Under the pieces are notes generated by a model. The model ran no database searches, was not told the DNA's origin, and saw nothing but the letters and a program-made list of their open reading frames with translations. Below are positions 35,501 to 44,500 of a stretch of DNA of 64,000 nt, piece after piece; the first letter of the stretch is position 1, and every line of letters begins with the position of its first letter. The stretch covers positions 6,023,488-6,087,487 of the forward strand of contig CM034544.1 of NCBI GenBank assembly GCA_020002185.1, given 5' to 3'. This stretch comes from Paraescarpia echinospica. Taxonomy: Eukaryota > Annelida > Polychaeta > Sabellida > Siboglinidae. The translations under genes and the position numbers were made by a program.

Positions 35501-38500
35501 TGGACGACTGACACCTCAATGCAAGTGGGAAAATGTTTTTTTTTTCTTCAAATTTAGGGAGCAGGAAAATAAATGCTCCCTGGATGGAAATACAGTGCAT
35601 GATCACACTCTACTAAAATCAAGGCCTGATCAATCATCTCTGAAACGTGTACTCTACAAGTTTGCAAAAATTGTGTGGGATGTGATTTGACCTGAGTCAG
35701 TGAAGGTTATGACTAGAGTTACACACAAAATTTACATAGAAGAGGGCTATGTCACCATGTCTTTGTATCTCACATAGTACAACATAATCCGCAATCTTCA
35801 ACTTCTCTTAAGTCACTGTTTCGGTTAAGTTGACTTAGTTTCACCAGCACGCTAATATTTCTTTCATTTAGTTACTCGAATTTTTTAAATCTGTACTACT
35901 AAACATTGAAATTCTGTCAGCCCGCATGGATATAAAATGCTATTACCCTATTGGTATATTGATTTTTAAAGGATTTAGTTCCTCTTACACATAGACCTTT
36001 CTCAAACTTTGTTATTTGTGCGCATTTTAGAGTGTGGATCGGAAAAGTGCAAAGTCAACCGATGACAACGTACAAATTTAAATACATAGATTCTGATAAG
36101 TGGAACTTCTGTTAAGTCGAAATATTTCTATGGGTCTCTGCAGGTTCCACTTATACGGAGTGCACTGAAATTTGACTATGATTAGCACTGTAATAGTTTA
36201 CCTAACGAGCACTATATCGAGAAACATAATTATTATAATGCTGCTCTGGTGACATGTCGACGTTGTAGTGACGCGTCACTGTTACAGGGACATGGGGCTG
36301 GAGTTGTTCCGGATCCACATCATCAGTAATGACGTCGTCCAGAGTCGCACGGTCGACGGCATCCTCGAGCTGATAGAGAAGGAACGCAACGGCGAGGCCG
36401 TCGACAGACAGCTGCTTAAGAACCTCCTCCGTATGCTCTCAGACCTACAGGTAGGTGTCAGGCCACTCTATGACCTACAGGTAGATGTCACGCCCCTCTC
36501 AGACCTACAGATAGTGTCAGGCCACTCTCGGCCACTCTCAGACCTACAGGTAGGTGTCAGGCCACACTCAGGTCACTCTAAGGCTACTCAGACCTACAGG
36601 TAAGTGTCAGGCCACTCACAGGCCGCTCTCGGGCAACTCTCAGACCTACAGGTCTGGTGTCAGGCTACTCTCGGGCTACTCTCAGACCTACAGGTAGGTG
36701 ACGGACCACTATGTGCCACTTTAGGGCCACTCTCAGACCTACAAGTATGGTGTAACAGGCCACTCCTAAATGTAACAGTATGGTGTAACAGGTCACTCCT
36801 AGATGTAACAGTATGGTGTAACAGGCCACTCCTAGATGTAACAGTATGGTGTAACAGGTCACTCCTAGATGTAACAGTATGGTGTAACAGGCCACTCCTA
36901 GATGTAACAGTATCTGGCATGATTGGGGGACAGTATCAGGCATGATTGGGGGACTTCCGGTGGTGAATTGATTTGAATTTGGTGCAGCAAACTTGTGAAA
37001 ATATAAGGATATTTGATCAAGATAAGTGATATTATTGAGCGTATAGGATACATAACGTAATTATAGATATATATTAAGCAATATTTTTTGTTAAAAGTTA
37101 GCTAGAGGGAGTAATCTAGGGTAGATTAAAAGTAGGCGATTTGCGAGCGATAATTGGGGACGTTAATGTAATCGGAACGTTGTTTACAAAGTAGGTCACT
37201 GGCGAAGTTAGCGTACCGTGAACGACAATAGAATAGCGTTATTTGAGATAATCGGTGTAGTTAGATGAGTAATTAAAACCTGAAATAACAATCTTTTAAA
37301 GTGTATAATAGTACACAGGAAACAGTCTTTGTAAAGACTACCTTGTATCTAAGCCTAACTTGAATACATTGTCATCGACATCGTAACTAGGTAAGGCACG
37401 GTGTGTCACTGTGTGTTAAAAAATATAACTAACTATAACCTAAACAATCTGGTGTAAATTGTACACAGAAAAGTCTTTTCAAAGACTACATAAAACTACT
37501 TTGAACATAAATAAATTCTGATATGGCACCTTGCAAGCGGCAACTCAGGGCAAAACAACACCTAGTTTGCAACGACTGCCAGAGCTGGGTGGATTTTGCA
37601 TTGTCTGGCTGTCCAAAATCATGGGCAGAGACCAAAGATGACGGATTCACCTTTCGGTGTATGGGGTGTTTGAGGGTGGAATGTCTGATGAAGGAGGTGT
37701 GTAAGTTGACGGATATAGTGAAGGAGATGGAGGCGAGACTCAACATAGAAATAGATGGAGCAGAGAGGGATGACGCGGAGAGAGTTGAGAATTCTACAAC
37801 ACAGAAGGAGCAGAGTTGTGACACGGAGACTGAAGAAAGGAGACTGAGAGGAAGGAAGGTGACCGGTGTGAAGGAACAAGACATTGAGAAAACAGAGGGA
37901 CGGAGGAAAAGTGTTCGGCAGAGGAAGAGAAAACGGGCCAGTGGGGATAGATCAGCAGGTAGTCAGACTGTAGAGAACGAGGAGAGACACGACAGCGATA
38001 CAGGTGGTGAAGAGGTAGATACCACAGAGGCAGTTGGTAAGACTGTGAGACAGAAGACTGATGGAAGAAGACAGAGTGTTCAGCAAAAAACAGAAAACAT
38101 GACAGGCGTGAAGGTGACAGGGGAGAAAGTGACCGTAGTGAAGGAGGTAGCCGGGGAAAAGGGACGGGAGAGGAGAGAAGAAAATGTGATGGGAGGAAAG
38201 AAGAAGGGACGAAAGGAAGTGAGAGTAAATGTGCTAGAAGAGAAGATGACAGGAGGAAAGGGGACAAGAGAAAACACGACAGGAAAGAAGGGAATGGAAG
38301 AGAATGTGACAGAGAGAGACAAGAGGAAAAGACAACAACCAGACATATGCAAACCGGAGGAGCTACTCCGAGGCAGTGATTGAGGGGGCAAAGAGAAAAG
38401 AGAGAGTGTTTATGGGCGATTCAATTCTGAGAAAAACAGACAAGACTATATGCGAGGGGAAGGACGTTGTTGTATGTCTACCGGGGGCTAAGATAGAGCA

Positions 38501-41500
38501 TGTGACCGAAAGGGTAGAAAAGGTATTGGGGCATGGCAAGGGAGGGTCTATACTAGTACACGTTGGGACAAACAATGCAGACAAGGAGGGAACAACTGGT
38601 ATAGTTCAGAAGTACAGACATCTAGTGAGGAAGCTAAAGAAGACAAGAGTGGAACAGGTTATTCTCTCAGGAATTTTGCCAGTAATGGGAGGAAGGGGGG
38701 CAAGATACAGAAACTGTAAGAGGATGGCGATCAACGAACTAGTTGAGCAGATGTGTGAGGAAGAGGGCGTGGGATTCATAGATTTATGGGGGTACTTTGT
38801 TGGGAGAGAAGATATGTACATGAGAGATAGCCTCCATCTAAGTGGAAAGGGGGCAGCAGTATTCTCAGAGAATCTGCTGCGATCTGTTGACAGTGGGACA
38901 GGTTGCATCTATTTAAACTAAATTCGCAGGGGGGACTCGCAGAGAAGCCTGAAACTGGAGGCATAAAGGTAGCAAAAATAATTCAGCAAAGAACAGTCTG
39001 GAAAACTGTTCTGAAGCTGGGTATAAATGTGTTTGTTTAAATGCAAGGAGTATAGTAAACAAAAGAAATGAACTAAACATTATGGTAGAAGATATTGACC
39101 CCCTCACATAATAGGTATAACCGAATCATGCAACCACCGATATATCAGATGCCAATTGGGACTGACAGGATATGTAATGTTTAGGAAAGATAGAATAGGA
39201 AGAAGGGAGGTGGAGTTATTTTATATTAAAGAATCTATCCAGGCTTATGAAATAAAATTAGACAGAGAAGCAGATTGCGAAGAAGCTGTTTGGTGTAACA
39301 TAGTTACAGGAAACTCCAACGTTAACGGTTGGATTAGTTTATCGAAGTCCAAACATAAGCATAGAAGAGAATGAAAAATACAAAACGCTATAAGGAAGTG
39401 AGCAAACGGGACTGTGTTATTATGGGGATTTTAACCATGGGCATATAAAATGGAAATCTCTACAGAGTATGGGTAGTGAGGACCACAAGTTTTAGTTTTA
39501 GTACAAGATAGTTTCCTTTCTCAACATTGCTAGAACCAACCAGGGAGAGAATGTGTTAGACTTAGTTTTGTCCCTCACAGAATGAATTAGTTGACAATGT
39601 TAAATTATGTGAGCCTCTGGGAAGTAGTGATCACAACCAGATACATTTTACCATCAAAGTAAAATCAGAAAGAAATAATAAAAGCAGTTGAGGAGAAATT
39701 TCCACAAAGGAAGATATAAGGAAATGAGGAAATATTTAGCAAAGATAGACTGGAATAATACACTGAAGAATAAGACAGCAACAGAATGCTGGAATATCTT
39801 AAAGAATGAAATAGAGTGCATCAGATAAATTTGTTCCCTTAAAAAAAAGGAAACGGACCAGAAAGAAATACTTATCGAAAAGAAGCCATTAGAAAATTAA
39901 GTATAAACAAATGATGTGGAAGATCATATAGATAATTGGCAATGACAGAAGACTACAACATTTATAAAGAAGCACTAAACCAAGCTACAGCTGAAATTAA
40001 AATTCAAAGAGAAGCTATGAACATAAATTAGCTTGTAATATAAAACATGACAGCAAGAGTTTTTATCGTATGTTCAGCAAACAGAAAGTTCAGGATAAGG
40101 TCGGTCCTCTAGAAGATAGTGCTGGAAATATAATATCAGAAGGATTCTTAATGGCAGAAGACCTAAATGAGTATTTAGTTCAGTGTTTACCAGAGAACAC
40201 TAGTTCACTGCCAGTACCAGAGGCTAAGTCTCAAGGGCAGAATCAGACTATTTAAGACAGTTAAGTAACCCCAGAAAGGTAGCTAAAAAATTAGGGCTAT
40301 GAAGGAAAATATAAATCACCTGGAGGATGGTATTCCACCCAAACTACTAGTGGAAATTGTGGAAATTGTAGAAGCATTGCAGCAGTTTTCAACTTGTCAT
40401 TAGAAAGAGTGAGTTTTAGAAGGAAAAGCAAACATTATACCGTTATTTAAAAAAGGTTAGAAACAAGTCAGAGAACTATAGACCAGTGAGTTTAACATCA
40501 GTGATTTGTAAATTATTAGAAAGACTAATTAAAGATCACATGGTGGATTTTTCTTTGTTAACATAACTTGATAAAACCCATCTCAACATGGGTTTCTAAA
40601 AGCGAGTCATGCTTAACAAATATGTTATGTTTTTGGAAGATATCACTAAGGGTAGATGATGGATCACCAGTAGATATCATCTACTTAGATTTTCAAAGCT
40701 TTCGACAAAGTGCCACATCAGAGATTACTGCTTAAACTAAAAGCCCCATAGAAATGGTATAATTAACTGGATAGAAAATGGCTGATTGACAGGAAGACAA
40801 CGGTAGTTGTTGATGGGGATTCAAACTGGAAATCAGTTTTGAGTTCCACAGGGATCAGTACTGGGACCTATATTATTCTTATATATATAAACGATTTGGA
40901 CGGATGATATAGCTAGCAAGGTTGAAATTTGCAGATGATACAAAAGGAAGGAGAAGTGATGGTGATAGCAGCATTTACAAGATGATCTTGACAGGTTGAT
41001 CAAATGGTCTGAAAAGAGGGCAAATGTTGTTCAATTTTGGGAAAATGTAAATGCCTCCACACAGGACATGGGAATACAGAATATACAATGAGAAACTGTA
41101 CTGAATACTACTGTAAAAGAAAAGACTTAGGCTGACAATTAGTGCTGACATGAAGGTTCAGAGCAGTGTGGAATTGTAGCCTAAAGGAAATCAAATCCTT
41201 GGATTGATTAGGCGAAATATAGCATATAAAAAGAAAAAGAACTAATAATACCACTGTACAAAACAATAGTTAGGCCTCATTTAGAATATTGTATACAAGC
41301 GTGGAGGCCATACCGCAAGAAGGACATAGATATGCTAGAAAGAGTACAGAGGAGAGCGACTAAAATGATACCAAAACTGAGGGATCTTTCTTATGAAAAA
41401 CGCCTAAAAGAATGTGGTTTAACAACACTAGAGACCAGGAGATTGAGAGGAGATCAGATAGAAGTGTTTAAAATATTGAATGGTTATGAAAATATTGATA

Positions 41501-44500
41501 GAAATATGTTTTTTTCAGTTAAGAAAGATAGAAAGACTAGAGGACATGAAGTTACATTAGCAAAGGAGCAGTGTAGATTAGATGTGAGAAAGTTCTATTT
41601 TTCACAAAGGACTGTGAATGAATGGAACAGATGATTGTGTGGGTGCTAGTAGTGTGAATATGTTTAAAAATAAAATCGACACATACCTCAGAAGGGCTGG
41701 ATATATGTAGATAAAAGGGTCGGACTCTCGATAAGCCAAAGGGCTTCCTTGTCCACCTGCCATCTAGAGTTAATTCTCTGGATGGCAATCTTGTTAAATC
41801 ATGTTAAATCAGTATGGTGGAACAGGCCACTCCTAGATGTAACAGTATGGTGTAACAGGCCACTCCTAGATGTAACAGTATGGTGTAATGGGTCACTCCT
41901 AGATGTAACAGTATGGTGTAATGGGCAACTCCTAGCTGTAACAGTATGGTGTAACAGGCCACTCCTAGATGTAACAGTATGGTGTAACGGGCCACTCCTA
42001 GATGTAACAGTATGGTGTAATGGGCCACTCCTAGATGCAGACCTGCCTACCATTCCGGATTGTCCGGAATCATTCCGGAAAGTCACCTCAAATTACGGTA
42101 TTACGGCGAGGGATGAAAATATTACAGACTGTCACCATGTTCGCCAATCACTTCCGTGCTCCTCAAATTTAGGTTCCACTATATTCAACAGGTGGCAGCA
42201 TATGTATGCAGCATGTTGTGACATGGTTTTTCATTCGCTGAGTCTGGTCGTAATCTAACCAATAGGAAACAGCGTTATGACAAATTCGCATTTCTGCGAT
42301 CAAACAAAACGTCACGCGGCACGAAATGATGGCTGACAGCGAAACGACGCCACCGCCAACCAAAAAGAAACGTGTAATGCAAAAATGTAGTGAGTGTTGT
42401 ACTTGTAGTGTTAGGCCAACTGACTGTACTAAGACTAAGTTAGTGTATTTATTGAGTTTAGTCTATCATTTATAGCCTATCATACAGTCACTAAAGTCTA
42501 GGCGATGTCGATGACTAGCGTAACGTAATGGTTTTGCCGTCCCTACCCCCCCGTCTATCATTTACAGCCTATAATACAGGGATAGGCTTATATACTAGAG
42601 TTGAGTAGACTAGTCACTAGAGTCTAGGCGATGTCGATGACTAGCGTAACGTAATGGTTTTGCCGTCCCTACCCCCTCCCCCCTCCGTGACAATATCTGA
42701 TACGGTTCTGAACAATTACTGACAGGAAGCCTATATTCCTGAAAATCAGTGTAAATGGGAAAATGGATTACTGACAGGAAGTTTTTGGGGTAGGCAGGTC
42801 TGTAGATGTAACATTATGGTGTAACGGGCCACTCCTAGATGTAACATTATGGTGTAATGGGCCACTCCTAGATGTAACAGTATGGTGTAACGGGCCACTC
42901 CTAGATGTAACAGTATGGTGTAAAGGGCCACTCCTAGATGTAACATTATGGTGTAATGGGCCACTCCTAGATGTAACAGTATGGTGTAACGGGCCACTCC
43001 TAGATGTAACAGTATGGTGTAACGGGCCACTCCTAGATGTAACAGGATGGTGTAAAGGGCCACTCCTAGATGTAACAGTATGGTGTAACGGGCCACTCCT
43101 AGATGTAACAGTATGGTGTAAAGGGCCACTCCTAGATGTAACAGTATGGTGTAAAGGGCCACTCCTAGGTGTAACAGTATGGTGTAACGGGCCACTCCTA
43201 GATGTAACAGTATGGTGTAACAGGCCACTCCTAGATGTAACGGTATGGTGTAACGGGCCACTCCTAGATGTAACAGTATGGTGTAACGGGCCACTCCTAG
43301 ATGTAACAGTATGGTGTAACGGGCCACTCCTAGATGTAACAGTATGGTGTAATGGGCCACTCCTAGATGTAACTGTACGGTGTAATGGGCCACTCCTAGA
43401 TGTAACTGTATGGTGTAACGGGCCACTCCTAGATGTAACTGTATGGTGTAATGGGCCACTCCTAGATGTAACTGTAGGGGTGTAATGGGCCACTCCTAGA
43501 TGTAACAATATGGTGTAACGGGCCACTCCTAGATGTAACTGTAAGGTGTAATGGGCCACTCCTAGATGTAACTGTGTGGTGTAAAGGGCCAGTCCTAGAT
43601 GTAACAGTATGGTGTAAAGGGCCACTCCTAGATGTAACAGTATGGTGTAACGGGCCACTCCTAGATGTAACAGTATGGTGTAAAGGGCCACTCCTAGATG
43701 TAACAGTATGGTGTAATGGGCCACTCCTAGATGTAACTGTATGGTGTAAAGGGCCACTCCTAGATGTAACATTATGGTGTAATGGGCCACTCCTAGATGT
43801 AACAGTATGGTGTAAAGGGCCACTCCTAGATGTAACAGTATGGTGTAAAGGGCCACTCCTAGATGTAACTGTATGGTGTAAAGGGCCACTCCTAGATGTA
43901 ACAGTATGGTGTAAAGGGCCACTCCTAGATGTAACAGTATGGTGTAAAGGGCCACTCCTAGATGTAACAGTATGGTGTAAAGGGCCTGTGCCACAAGTAT
44001 GCATCTACTAAGATAGTTACAATCAACTACAAATACAATTGCTGATGCAGTAGACAAGATATTCAAATGGTTGGTTAAGTATTTTATATTCATGTGGCAT
44101 ATTTTTGCTGAATTTGTGTATCTTCTAAAAAAATTGATAAGCTTGTGAGCTAGCTGTTTTTGTTGAGAGAAAAAACTAATTGGTTGTAATTGACATTCTT
44201 ATTGTAAACACTTTTTAACAATTAATTACATTTAAGTAACTGGGCCTTCATGGTGGTGCTGCAGGTGGTTGTGTTGTGATGATGATTGTCTGATAAACTG
44301 TGTATTCGTTTGTAGATTTACCAGGAGGCGTTTGAGGTGAAGTTTCTGGAGGCAACAACCCGGATGTATGCAGTGGAGGGTCAGAGGCTGATGCAGGACA
44401 GACCAGTGAGTGGCTCGCTAGAGTTTGACCTTTCCCAAATCGACTGCGAGATACGTTTATTTGTGTGATTGTAATGATATTAGGGGTATGTTTTGTTATT

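Larger units (their letters stand above)
36914..41810 (+). mobile_element. Near full-length CR1-type LINE in CUL4 intron 6 (decayed)
   Basis: About 4.9 kb: a 5' UTR of about 600 bp, ORF1 (PHD-like finger, coiled coil, esterase), ORF2 (endonuclease, RT) with many indels, and a 3' end of TTGTTAAATC/ATGTTAAATC units. It sits inside the 33-bp minisatellite, with AGTAT on both sides (36,909-36,913 and 41,811-41,815). A second copy, truncated and opposite in orientation, is at 49,752-52,091. Confidence 0.88.

Noticed and set aside
37486..38608. Minus-strand frames opposite the LINE ORF1
   Set aside because: Shadows of the Lys/Glu-rich plus-strand ORF1; no domain of their own.
42768..44093. 441-codon open frame on the minus strand and similar long frames (42,746-43,459; 43,462-44,004)
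   Set aside because: Pure translation of the 33-bp minisatellite; 33 is divisible by 3 so all frames without a stop in the unit stay open.
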